Shown in pieces: positions 33,928 through 42,071 of a stretch of 64,000 nucleotides of DNA. The first letter of the stretch is position 1. Every line of letters starts with the position of its first letter. The DNA is from UBA4416 sp038327195. GTDB lineage: Bacteria > Bacteroidota > Bacteroidia > B-17B0 > Aurantibacillaceae. The stretch is taken from the NCBI GenBank assembly GCA_038327195.1, contig JBBQKU010000010.1, positions 1-64,000 on the forward strand, read 5' to 3'. A program made the translations under genes and the position numbers. Below the pieces are notes generated by a model that saw only the letters and a program-made list of their open reading frames with translations, was not told the DNA's origin and searched no databases.

Positions 33928-35718
33928 TTACATTCTTTCAGGAACTTCAATTCCCAAACATTTCATTCCGTTTTTCATAATTGAGGCCGTTGTTTCAATT
34001 AATTTAATTCTAAATTCTTTAATAGTTTCATTTTCTTCCTTTAAAACTGGGCATTCATTATAAAACTGATTAAATAATTTTGTTAATTCGTAAATGTAAT
34101 TTGCTACAATGGCTGGATTAAATGAAGTGGCAGATTCTTCTAAAGCAATTGAAAAATCATATAATCCTTTTACCAGTTCTTTTTCTTTTGGTTGTAATAC
34201 AATCGAATCAGAAATAGTAAGTTGATTGGTTGGTTTTTCGAACTTACGCAAAATAGATTTGATACGAGCGTGCGAATATTGAATAAATGGACCTGTGTGG
34301 CCATTAAAATCAATACTTTCTTTTGGGTCGAACATCATTTTCTTTTTTGGATCCACTTTTAAAATAAAATATTTTAAAGCACCCATTCCAATAGTGGTAT
34401 ATAAGTTTTCTAATTCTTCATTTGTAAAACCTTCAACTTTTCCTAACTCTTCTGTTGTTTCTTTTGCCGTAGCAACCATGCCATCAATTAAATCATCAGC
34501 ATCTACAACAGTTCCTTCGCGGCTTTTCATTTTTCCTTCAGGTAATTCAACCATTCCGTAACTTAAATGGAAACATTCTTTAGCCCAATCATAGCCTAGT
34601 TTTTCAAGGCATTTAAATAATACTTTAAAATGGTAATCTTGTTCATTTCCAACTGTATAAATCATTTGATTTACGTTTGGATATTCCTTATATCGCTCAA
34701 TTGCAGTTCCTAAATCTTGTGTAATGTAAACCGAAGTTCCATCGCTACGCAATACAACTTTTTCATCAAGACCTTCATTAGTTAAGTCAATGCAAACACT
34801 ACCATTTTCTTTTTTATAAAAAACTTTTTTGGATAAACCTTCTTGCACAATTTCTTTTCCTAATAAATAGGTATTGCTCTCGTAATATAATTTATCAAAA
34901 GTGACTCCTAATTTTTTATACGTAATGTCAAATCCTTTGTAAACCCAAGCATTCATAGTTTTCCAAAGTTCAATAGTTTCTGCATCGTTAGCTTCCCATT
35001 TCAAAAGCATTTCTTGCGTTTGTAACATAATTGGTGCTTTTTTCTCTGCTTCCTCTTTTGTTAAGCCTTGTTCTATTAATTCTGCAACTTGTTTTTTATA
35101 TTCTTTATCAAAAGCAACATAATATTTCCCAACTAAATGATCGCCTTTTTCGTTTGTAGATTCTGGTGTTTCTCCATTTCCAAATAATTTCCAAGCAATC
35201 ATACTTTTACAAATATGAATCCCACGATCGTTAATTAAATTTACTTTAACAACATCATGGCCTTGCGTTTTAATAATATTGGCAACCGAAAAACCTAATA
35301 AGTTATTACGAATGTGTCCTAAATGCAAAGGTTTATTGGTGTTTGGAGACGAATACTCCAACATAATTTGTTTGCCAGTGCTATTAGCTTCTTTAATTCC
35401 GTAATTTGGTTGAGATGAAATTTCTTTAAATTCGTTTAACCAAAAATGATTGGCTAGCGTAAAATTTAAAAAGCCTTTCACCACATTAAAATTAATAATG
35501 TTAGTGTTTTGTTTCAATAACTCTTCACCAATTATTTGCCCAGTATTTTCGGGAGTTGTTTTAGCTGCCTTAATAAATGGAAAAGTAACAAGGGTATAAT
35601 CACCCTCAAATTCCTTTTTAGTTTTTTGTAAAACTATACTTTCTGGCGTTGTTGATAATTCAAATAATTGATTAACAACCGCTGATATAGTTTGTGATAA
35701 AAATGCTTCAATATTCAT
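33928..35718 (-). CDS. argS: Arginyl-tRNA synthetase
   Basis: Class I synthetase. HIGH-type motif HLGH at 132-135 within SSPNTNKPLHLGHIRNN; the KMSKS region is the degenerate MKSREGTVV usual for ArgRS. The anticodon-binding domain closes with a C-terminal Met, as is normal for this enzyme. The start is set at ATG 35718 (MNIEAFLSQTI); a longer open frame to 35877 would run into the divergent threonine aldolase gene and adds unrelated sequence. 596 residues. Confidence 0.96.
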   Translation of the reverse strand: MNIEAFLSQTISAVVNQLFELSTTPESIVLQKTKKEFEGDYTLVTFPFIKAAKTTPENTGQIIGEELLKQNTNIINFNVVKGFLNFTLANHFWLNEFKEISSQPNYGIKEANSTGKQIMLEYSSPNTNKPLHLGHIRNNLLGFSVANIIKTQGHDVVKVNLINDRGIHICKSMIAWKLFGNGETPESTNEKGDHLVGKYYVAFDKEYKKQVAELIEQGLTKEEAEKKAPIMLQTQEMLLKWEANDAETIELWKTMNAWVYKGFDITYKKLGVTFDKLYYESNTYLLGKEIVQEGLSKKVFYKKENGSVCIDLTNEGLDEKVVLRSDGTSVYITQDLGTAIERYKEYPNVNQMIYTVGNEQDYHFKVLFKCLEKLGYDWAKECFHLSYGMVELPEGKMKSREGTVVDADDLIDGMVATAKETTEELGKVEGFTNEELENLYTTIGMGALKYFILKVDPKKKMMFDPKESIDFNGHTGPFIQYSHARIKSILRKFEKPTNQLTISDSIVLQPKEKELVKGLYDFSIALEESATSFNPAIVANYIYELTKLFNQFYNECPVLKEENETIKEFRIKLIETTASIMKNGMKCLGIEVPERM

Positions 35719-35815
35719 GTGCGAAAGATACACAATTGGAAGGAGTTCTAAAAATGGAATGCATAAATCCAACCAATAATTTGTATTTTCGTGGCAACTC
35801 AAACTAGTTGAAATT

Positions 35816-36832
35816 ATGATAATTGATTTAAGAAGCGATACCGTTACAGTACCTTGTAAAGGAATGTTAGATGCCATGATGAATGCTGAAGTTGGTGATG
35901 ATGTATTTTCTGAAGACCCAACAGTTATTGCTTTAGAGAAAAAAATTGCAATGATGTTTAATAAAGAATCTGCTTTGTTTTGCCCAAGTGGTACAATGAC
36001 AAATCAAATAGCGATTAAATGTCATACTCAGCCTGGCGACGAACTTTTATGCGATGTAAATTCACATATTTATAATTATGAGGGTGGAGGAATTTCTTCA
36101 AATTCGGGAGTACAAGCTAAATTATTACATGGAAATAGAGGTAGAATTACTGCCAAATTAATAGAAGAAAATATTAATGGTGATTATGACTGGTTAGCTA
36201 AAACATCTTTAGTTGGACTTGAAAACACGGTTAATAGAGCAGGAGGGAGCTTTTATACTTTAAAAGAAACCTTAGAAATTACAAAATTATGTAAAGAAAA
36301 AAATCTTGCCCTGCATTTAGATGGCGCTCGACTATTTAATGCACTTATTGAAACCAAAGAAAATACAGTTGATGTTGGCAATGCTTTTGATTCTCTTTCT
36401 ATTTGTTTATCAAAAGGATTGGGAGCGCCAGTTGGCTCCTTATTATTAGGCACTACAGACTTTATAAAAAAAGCACGTCGTGTTCGTAAAGTATTTGGCG
36501 GAGGCATGCGTCAGGTTGGATTTTTAGCAGCAGCTGGTATTTATGCTTTAGATAATAACATTAATCGCTTAGCCGAAGACCATAAACGTGCTAAACAAAT
36601 TGAAGCAATTTTAGTTAAACTGCCTTATGTTGAAAGCATTTTACCCGTTGATACTAACATTGTAATCTTCACTTTAAAAGATATTATCAAAGCAGAAGTA
36701 TTTGAAGAAAACTTGAAACAAAAAGGAGTAAAACTTTCAATTTTCGGAAAACAAACTATTCGTTTTGTAACGCATTTAAACTTTACAGATGATATGCTTA
36801 CTAAATTAGAAAGTGTACTGAAAGGAATTTAG
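35816..36832 (+). CDS. Low-specificity L-threonine aldolase
   Basis: PLP enzyme cleaving threonine or allo-threonine to glycine and acetaldehyde. MIIDLRSDTVTVP at the N-terminus, LHLDGARLFNA (166-176) and PLP Lys200 in LSKGLGAPVGS. 338 residues, as usual. Monocistronic, divergent from argS across 97 bases, and facing the PorP/SprF gene. Confidence 0.93.
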   Translation: MIIDLRSDTVTVPCKGMLDAMMNAEVGDDVFSEDPTVIALEKKIAMMFNKESALFCPSGTMTNQIAIKCHTQPGDELLCDVNSHIYNYEGGGISSNSGVQAKLLHGNRGRITAKLIEENINGDYDWLAKTSLVGLENTVNRAGGSFYTLKETLEITKLCKEKNLALHLDGARLFNALIETKENTVDVGNAFDSLSICLSKGLGAPVGSLLLGTTDFIKKARRVRKVFGGGMRQVGFLAAAGIYALDNNINRLAEDHKRAKQIEAILVKLPYVESILPVDTNIVIFTLKDIIKAEVFEENLKQKGVKLSIFGKQTIRFVTHLNFTDDMLTKLESVLKGI

Positions 36833-36849
36833 TTTTTTTTAAAATATTA

Positions 36850-37788
36850 CTACGAAAAAATGTTAGTTGATAAAATCAAGCGTTTTTTCGGCTTTACTTT
36901 CCAAAATCTAAATGAAAGACCTAGTTCGTGAGTTCCGCCAGTACTTATATTACTAAGTTGACTGATAGTATAATCATAAGAATAATTTATTTTAAATAAC
37001 TTAGTTTGATAACCGATATTAGTTATCAAAGCATCTGTATTTCGATAGGATAATGCAAAGTTTATATGATTAAAAAATAATAAATTTACACCTCCTAATA
37101 GCATCGTGAAATTTTGTTGGCTAGTGTATATTACAAATGGCGAAATGCTTATTTTTTTTAAGTTTATCGCATAACTTAATTGCAAGCCAAATCTAGCAGA
37201 GATCTTTGACGGACTCATTATTCCTATATCAGGCTGAGTAACATGATGAACTGAAACCCCTACAGTTAAGTTTTTATAATAGGTTATTGTTCCAATATTA
37301 AAATCTAAATATTGTGTACTATAAACTGTTTGGTTAAGATTATTATTAGAGAAATATCCAAATTGAGGATTAACTTGACTGCCAAAAGTAAGTTTTGAAA
37401 CATCTATTTTTATTTGTGCAAAATTAATTTCTAACGAAGGTCTAAATAAAACTTTTTTAATATTGATATTTTGAGAGTAAAAAATCGAAATTTTATCAGT
37501 TATTATTGTTCCATCAGCTTGATTATCATTGATGTAATTTATACCAGCATAAGCATTTAATTTTGGGATGTATTGATAAAAATTTACTGAGGTTGTTAAA
37601 TAACGCCCGCTTAAATTTGGCCATTGATCTCTAACAATAAATCCTAATCGTGCAATGCTATCATTTCCAGCTAATGCAGGATTTAAATTTACATTACCCA
37701 TTGATGGTTGAGAAAATATAGGGTCTTGCGAAAAAACGGCTAGTGTGTAGCAGAATAAAAATACAAGTACTAGTTTTATTTTTTTCAT
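36850..37788 (-). CDS. Type IX secretion system PorP/SprF-family membrane protein
   Basis: Signal peptide (1-20, ending AVFSQ) then DPIFSQPSMGNVNLNPALAG, the PorP/SprF family opening, and a 14-strand-like outer-membrane barrel to residue 312. Relatives partner with individual type IX cargo or gliding adhesins; many paralogues exist per genome. It is one base downstream of the DUF1599 gene and read from the same strand. No large adhesin gene is adjacent, so the cargo cannot be assigned. Confidence 0.88.
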   Translation of the reverse strand: MKKIKLVLVFLFCYTLAVFSQDPIFSQPSMGNVNLNPALAGNDSIARLGFIVRDQWPNLSGRYLTTSVNFYQYIPKLNAYAGINYINDNQADGTIITDKISIFYSQNINIKKVLFRPSLEINFAQIKIDVSKLTFGSQVNPQFGYFSNNNLNQTVYSTQYLDFNIGTITYYKNLTVGVSVHHVTQPDIGIMSPSKISARFGLQLSYAINLKKISISPFVIYTSQQNFTMLLGGVNLLFFNHINFALSYRNTDALITNIGYQTKLFKINYSYDYTISQLSNISTGGTHELGLSFRFWKVKPKKRLILSTNIFS

Positions 37789-37789
37789 T

Positions 37790-38326
37790 TTAACCTTTCA
37801 ATTTTATCAATGCAAAAACGCTGTAATTAAGCATGTCCATATAATTAGCATCAACACCTTCGCTAACAGTAGTTTGTCCTTTATTATCTTCAATTTGTTT
37901 TACTCTAAAAATTTTCATTAAAATTAAATCAGTTAATGAGCTAATTCTCATATCGCGCCAAGCTTCGCCATAATCGTGATTTTTATCTTCCATTAATTGT
38001 TTAGTAATGACAACGTATTTAGTGTATAAATTTTCAACTTCTGAGTACGGTAATTCAACCCGCGAATCGTTCGCTAATTCGAGTTGAATAAGTGAAATAA
38101 CGCAGTAATTAATAATACCAATGTATTCGCCCGTTATATCATCTATAACTTTTTGAGTTCCTTTTTCCTCTATGCTTTTAATGCGTTGTGCTTTAATAAA
38201 AATTTGATCAGTTAAGGATGTTGGTCGTAAATTTCGCCAAGCAGTTCCATAATCTTTCATTTTTTTTAGAAATAAATCTTTGCATAATTTTATTGCTGTA
38301 TCGTATTGTTGTGATGTTGTACTCAT
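37790..38326 (-). CDS. DUF1599 protein (duplicated nucleotide-modification-associated domain)
   Basis: 178 residues made of two tandem copies of the domain: KDYGTAWRNLRPTSLTDQI near 22-40 and HDYGEAWRDMRISSLTDLI near 116-134, each followed by a helix and a Tyr-x-Asn-Tyr-type segment. The domain (PF07659) was named for association with nucleotide modification, but the Bacteroidota form is typically beside folP, as here (divergent, 123 bases). Function unknown; a folate or nucleotide link is suggested by neighbours only. Confidence 0.85.
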   Translation of the reverse strand: MSTTSQQYDTAIKLCKDLFLKKMKDYGTAWRNLRPTSLTDQIFIKAQRIKSIEEKGTQKVIDDITGEYIGIINYCVISLIQLELANDSRVELPYSEVENLYTKYVVITKQLMEDKNHDYGEAWRDMRISSLTDLILMKIFRVKQIEDNKGQTTVSEGVDANYMDMLNYSVFALIKLKG

Positions 38327-38449
38327 ATCAAATTAATTTATTTTTCTCTTGTTTTTATGCTTTAGCCGTGTTAAATTTACTTGAGTTAGTGTTTCTGTAT
38401 TGTAAACAAAACTATTTCATATATTTTAAGACGTGCTAATTTAACTAAA

Positions 38450-39286
38450 ATGTATAAAACGTATTTAACAAATGGTAAACAATTGAGTTTTAATAAACCT
38501 CAAGTAATGGCCATTGTCAATTTAACACCCGATAGTTTTTACGATGGAGGAAAATTTTCATCACTTTCTGATATTATAAAAGATGTTGAATTTAAAATTA
38601 AACAAGGAGCATCTATTATCGATCTTGGTGCCGTATCATCAAAGCCTAATGCGAAAATAGTTTTACCAAAAGATGAAATTGTAAGGTTACGCGAACCTTT
38701 AAATATGCTAAGAAAAGCATTTCCTCATATTATTATTTCGGTTGATACATATTTATCTGAAGTTGCTGATATGGCCATTTCACTTGGCGCAGATGTAATT
38801 AATGATATTTCTGGTGGCTTACTTGATGATAAGATGATTGACTTAGTTGCTAAAAATGACATTCCTTATATTATTATGCACATGCAAGGAAACCCACAAA
38901 CCATGCAATTAAACCCAGTTTATAATAATGTGGTATTAGAAATTAATCAATTTTTTGAAACTACCATTGCAAAATGTAAAAATAAAGGATTCGATAAATT
39001 AATTTTAGATGTTGGTTTTGGTTTTGGAAAAACACTAGAACATAATTACCAATTACTGAAGCATTTGGAACAATTTAAAAACCTTGAACTTCCTATTCTT
39101 GTTGGTTTGTCGCGTAAGTCAATGATAAATAAAGTAGCAAATACGGATGCAAAATCGGCTTTAAATGGAACAACCGTTTTAAATACCTTAGCTTTAAATA
39201 ATGGTGCTAGTATTTTAAGAGTTCATGATGTGATTGAAGCTAAGCAAGCAATTGACTTATGGAATTATTATAATGATGTTGACTAA
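38450..39286 (+). CDS. folP: Dihydropteroate synthase
   Basis: Joins p-aminobenzoate to the pterin pyrophosphate in folate synthesis. Signatures are MAIVNLTPDSFYDGGKF (21-37), a pterin loop LGAVSSKPNA, ISVDTY (101-106), ADVINDISGG and IIMHMQGNP. 278 residues. Divergent from DUF1599 and followed 29 bases later by an unknown gene on the same strand. folB, another folate gene, is at 43.1 kb. Confidence 0.95.
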   Translation: MYKTYLTNGKQLSFNKPQVMAIVNLTPDSFYDGGKFSSLSDIIKDVEFKIKQGASIIDLGAVSSKPNAKIVLPKDEIVRLREPLNMLRKAFPHIIISVDTYLSEVADMAISLGADVINDISGGLLDDKMIDLVAKNDIPYIIMHMQGNPQTMQLNPVYNNVVLEINQFFETTIAKCKNKGFDKLILDVGFGFGKTLEHNYQLLKHLEQFKNLELPILVGLSRKSMINKVANTDAKSALNGTTVLNTLALNNGASILRVHDVIEAKQAIDLWNYYNDVD

Positions 39287-39315
39287 TTTGTAAATTAATA
39301 CTTAGGTTTAAAAAT

Positions 39316-40968
39316 ATGCAAAAGCATTCTGAAACACATTTTTTAGAAACACTTTCTCGGTTAAAAGCAATTGTTTTTGAATTCGATAAATCATTTGACA
39401 CCGAAAAAATTGAACTCATAAATTCTTTAATAAGCTTAAAATCATATAAACCGAATGATTTTAAGCATTTACATCAAATTTTGCTTTGCATGTTGGCTTA
39501 TCCAAATAACAAAGTCATGTTTGATTTTGTGAATGTTGCACTGTTTAAATTGGTTTTAAAAATTGAACATAATTTAAACTTACAAACTAAATTAGTTGGA
39601 ACTGGGCTATTTCAAACGCCTATTGAATGTAATTTTTCATTTGAAAAAGTTTGTTTTATTATTGAAAAATTTCCTAATCAGGTTTCTATTCATAGTGCGA
39701 ATTCAACTATTGAAACGCAAAAATCATCATTAAAATTAATATTACCCTTTGTTGAATATGCTAAAATACACGAAGGTGAAAAAGATTTAAAAACACGGAT
39801 TTTATTTTTCACAACCTGTAAAACGCAAACTGATTTAGAATGGTTAATTCAAAGTATTCAACAAACTAATTTACCTCACGAAACAAAGGCGTTTATTTAT
39901 AATCAGCTTGGAATTTTTATTCAATGGAAAGTTTCTGATTTGGATAGTTCAGTGAGCTTTTTGCGAGGACCGTTTTTACTTACTTGTTTTCATACTAAGC
40001 CATTAGAAAAGAAAAAAAATTTAGAAAATAGCATCAAACAAAAACTTCCGAAGCCAGTAAAATTAAATGCTAAGGAAAAAGAATCGATTATTGATGCGGC
40101 AAAAATGACGTTATCATATCTTTACAGAGAAACGGAGCCATTTAAAAATGCCAATAAAGAAGATATTACTCTGTTTCAATTAGAGAATGGAATTTCAATT
40201 GCTCTTTTTGGTAGCAGTGTTGCAAAACGTTATTCGTTAGAATCTTATATTGGATATTTAGTTTTTAAAAACAATATACCTGCATCTTATGGCGGTGGTT
40301 GGCTATTTGGCGAACGTTGTCAGTTTGGGATTAATATTTTAGAAGCATTTAGAGGCGGTGAATCAAGTTTAATTATTTGTGAGTTATTAAGAGTTTACCA
40401 TCAACAGTTTGGTGCCACTCGTTTTGTTGTAAAGCCTTATCAGTTTGGTTTACATAATGCAGAAGCCATTAAAACTGGGGCTTTTTGGTTTTATTATAAA
40501 TTTGGTTTCCGTCCAGAAAATCAATATTTGAAAGAATTGGCACATAAAGAAGAAAAAGAAAAATTAACAAATCCCAAATATAAGAGCACAACAGCTACTT
40601 TAAAGCAATACACAAAAAGTAATTTAGAATTGGTTCTTTCCCCTTCAAGTTTCCCAAATTACGATGCCGAAGTTTTAAGTAAAAAAATGACCACTTATAT
40701 TAATTCTCAATTTAATGGAAATAGAGAATTAGCCCTCGATTTTTGTTTTAATCAATTAAATAAAAATTTAGAATTGTCAATCCACGATTGGAATTCAGTT
40801 GATTTAGAGTATGCTAAACAAATTTCTGTCTTATGTTGTATGAAACTAAATAGTGCCGAATGGCAAAAGAAAAACAAGAAGAATATTCTGCTTTTAATCA
40901 CTCTAAAATCCTCTAAAACCGAGCTTCCTTGGATTCGACATTTGCAAAAATTTAAAAGTTTTTTATAA
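39316..40968 (+). CDS. Unknown 550-residue protein with a GNAT-like segment
   Basis: No signal peptide or membrane helix; cytoplasmic. The N-terminal 300 residues are mainly helical and unrecognised. Residues about 312-405 look like an acetyltransferase (GNAT) fold: a strand YIGYLVFKNNIPASYGGGWL, then INILEAFRGGESS in the place of the acetyl-CoA loop, then FVVKPYQFGLHNAEAIKTGA and FWFYYKFGFRPE, where GNATs have the N-x-x-A-x-x-x-Y-x-K-x-GF end. A helical tail follows. The fold call is by eye and the substrate is unknown. 29 bases after folP, possibly co-transcribed. Confidence 0.55.
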   Translation: MQKHSETHFLETLSRLKAIVFEFDKSFDTEKIELINSLISLKSYKPNDFKHLHQILLCMLAYPNNKVMFDFVNVALFKLVLKIEHNLNLQTKLVGTGLFQTPIECNFSFEKVCFIIEKFPNQVSIHSANSTIETQKSSLKLILPFVEYAKIHEGEKDLKTRILFFTTCKTQTDLEWLIQSIQQTNLPHETKAFIYNQLGIFIQWKVSDLDSSVSFLRGPFLLTCFHTKPLEKKKNLENSIKQKLPKPVKLNAKEKESIIDAAKMTLSYLYRETEPFKNANKEDITLFQLENGISIALFGSSVAKRYSLESYIGYLVFKNNIPASYGGGWLFGERCQFGINILEAFRGGESSLIICELLRVYHQQFGATRFVVKPYQFGLHNAEAIKTGAFWFYYKFGFRPENQYLKELAHKEEKEKLTNPKYKSTTATLKQYTKSNLELVLSPSSFPNYDAEVLSKKMTTYINSQFNGNRELALDFCFNQLNKNLELSIHDWNSVDLEYAKQISVLCCMKLNSAEWQKKNKKNILLLITLKSSKTELPWIRHLQKFKSFL

Positions 40969-41002
40969 TTGAAATGTTCCTAAAGCAAGGTATATTTAAT
41001 TA

Positions 41003-41145
41003 ATTTTGGCGTTACCCTGCAGGTCAACCTGTCCCGATTTTTTCGGGAGGCTTTACGCTTCAATCTTTTTTGAATCGGCGTTTCGAGAACCTCAACGACC
41101 TCATTCAAAAAAGGATTTTCACTACAATCCTTAACGCGAACTTAT
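41003..41145 (+). repeat. Dispersed repeat, subfamily B
   Basis: TTTTGGCGTTACCCTGCAGG, then TCAACCTGTCCCGA / TCGGGA hairpin, GGCTTTACGCTTCAATCTTT, and the closing block AAAAGGATTTTCACTACAAT and CCTTAACGCGAAC. It is the inverse of 12176-12417 and shares its extra hairpin. Non-coding. Confidence 0.8.
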
Positions 41146-41242
41146 ATTTATTTCTGGAATTTAAACATTAGATGTTAAGGTATGATTTTGTGCAGCAATA
41201 GCTGTCAAATGAATATGCGGAGATGTGTGTGAAAGGATTCAT

Positions 41243-41425
41243 TTTATCAGCGGTCCGCAGGAATTGCCTTTCACAAAATCATAAGGTTTTGGATACTTTT
41301 GCCTTCAAAAGTATTGTAAGAAATTCAATTATAATTTTTTTGGCGTTGCCTTCGGCCAGGCTTTCCGTTACAATCTTTTTGCTCGTTCCTCTCAAAAAGG
41401 ATTTTCACTGCAATCCTTAACGCGA
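41243..41425 (+). repeat. Dispersed repeat, subfamily A, full copy
   Basis: Starts ATCAGCGGTCCGCAGGAATT, as at window positions 1-25, has the AATACTTTTG-type hairpin (here GATACTTTTG / CAAAAGTATT), the core GGCGTTGCCTTCGGCCAGGC and the end GCAATCCTTAACGCGAAC. The 65-codon open frame 41223-41420 lies over it and is not a gene. Confidence 0.82.
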
Positions 41426-41505
41426 ACTTCAATCCCTAACTCAAACTTCAATCTTTAACTCAAACTTCAATCTTTAAGTCAAAATTTAATTCTTAAAACA
41501 AACAA
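41411..41505 (+). repeat. 19-bp tandem array grown from the end of the dispersed repeat
   Basis: Five units in register every 19 bases: CAATCCTTAACGCGAACTT (41411), CAATCCCTAACTCAAACTT (41430), CAATCTTTAACTCAAACTT (41449), CAATCTTTAAGTCAAAATT (41468) and a decayed unit at 41487. The first unit is the end motif of the dispersed repeat, and divergence increases away from it. It stops 64 bases before the promoter of the DUF3127 gene. Confidence 0.85.
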
Positions 41506-41543
41506 TAAATTGTTAAAACATTTCCTTTTTTGTGATTAAGTTT

Positions 41544-41576
41544 TTTGAAAATTCACACCTAAATATTATAAATTTG
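41544..41576 (+). promoter_or_regulatory. Promoter of the DUF3127 gene
   Basis: TTTG (41544-41547), 21 bases, TAAATTTG (41569-41576): a full match to the Bacteroidota -33/-7 consensus, 38 bases before the ATG. Confidence 0.75.
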
Positions 41577-41614
41577 TTTATTAGCATCGTAACCAATAAT
41601 AAATATATATAGCA

Positions 41615-41989
41615 ATGGAAGTAACAGGTCAATTAAAATTAAAGTACGACACACAAAAAGTAAGTGAAAAATTTCAAAAAAGAGATTTTGTTTTATCAAC
41701 TGATTTAAGCACTCCTTACCCACAACACGTGAGTTTTCAGGTAACTCAAGATAAATGTAGTATGTTGGATACTTTTAACGAAGGGGATGAAATTAAAGTA
41801 CAATTTAACTTAAGAGGAAGAGAATGGAATGGCCCACAAGGCATTAAGTTTTTCAATACCCTTGAGGCTTGGAGAATCGAAAAAGTAGCAGCAGGTTCAT
41901 CAAATGCAGCTCCAGCTCAAACACAACAAAATACTGCGGCTCCTGTATTTAACAGTAGCACAGCAGATAACGACGATTTACCTTTCTAA
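41615..41989 (+). CDS. DUF3127 OB-fold-like protein with an SSB-type acidic tail
   Basis: 124 residues. DUF3127 signature: EKFQKRDFVLSTD, YPQHVSFQVTQDKC and FNLRGREWNGPQGIKFFNTL with EAWRIE after it. A Gln/Ala/Asn-rich linker leads to the C-terminus DNDDLPF (118-124), which resembles the DDDIPF tip through which SSB recruits repair and replication proteins. It is therefore likely an SSB-like nucleic-acid binder, though it is not a canonical SSB. Strong own promoter and terminator imply independent, perhaps abundant, expression. Bacteroidota-specific; its role is unknown. Confidence 0.85.
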   Translation: MEVTGQLKLKYDTQKVSEKFQKRDFVLSTDLSTPYPQHVSFQVTQDKCSMLDTFNEGDEIKVQFNLRGREWNGPQGIKFFNTLEAWRIEKVAAGSSNAAPAQTQQNTAAPVFNSSTADNDDLPF

Positions 41990-42009
41990 TTTTTAAAAAA
42001 AGTGAATTT

Positions 42010-42056
42010 AAAGACACAAGAAATGAGACCATAAAGTCTTAATCTTGTGTCTTTTT
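42010..42056 (+). terminator. Rho-independent terminator of the DUF3127 gene
   Basis: AAAGACACAAGA and TCTTGTGTCTTT form a perfect 12-bp stem with a 21-base loop and T-run. An ATG inside it (42045) is therefore not the start of the next gene. Confidence 0.8.
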
Positions 42057-42071
42057 TATTTAAAAACATCT

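Noticed and set aside
33928..35877. Longer argS reading frame
   Set aside because: The extra 53 residues overlap the divergent threonine aldolase start and do not resemble ArgRS; the conserved start is at 35718.
41223..41420. Open frame of 65 codons
   Set aside because: It covers the subfamily A repeat copy and shares its sequence with window positions 1-163, where the frame is broken.
41411..41505. CRISPR array
   Set aside because: Units are directly adjacent at 19 bases with no spacers and no cas genes; it is a simple tandem array.
41615..41989. Canonical single-stranded DNA-binding protein (ssb)
   Set aside because: The core matches DUF3127, not the SSB fold signatures; only the acidic tail is SSB-like.
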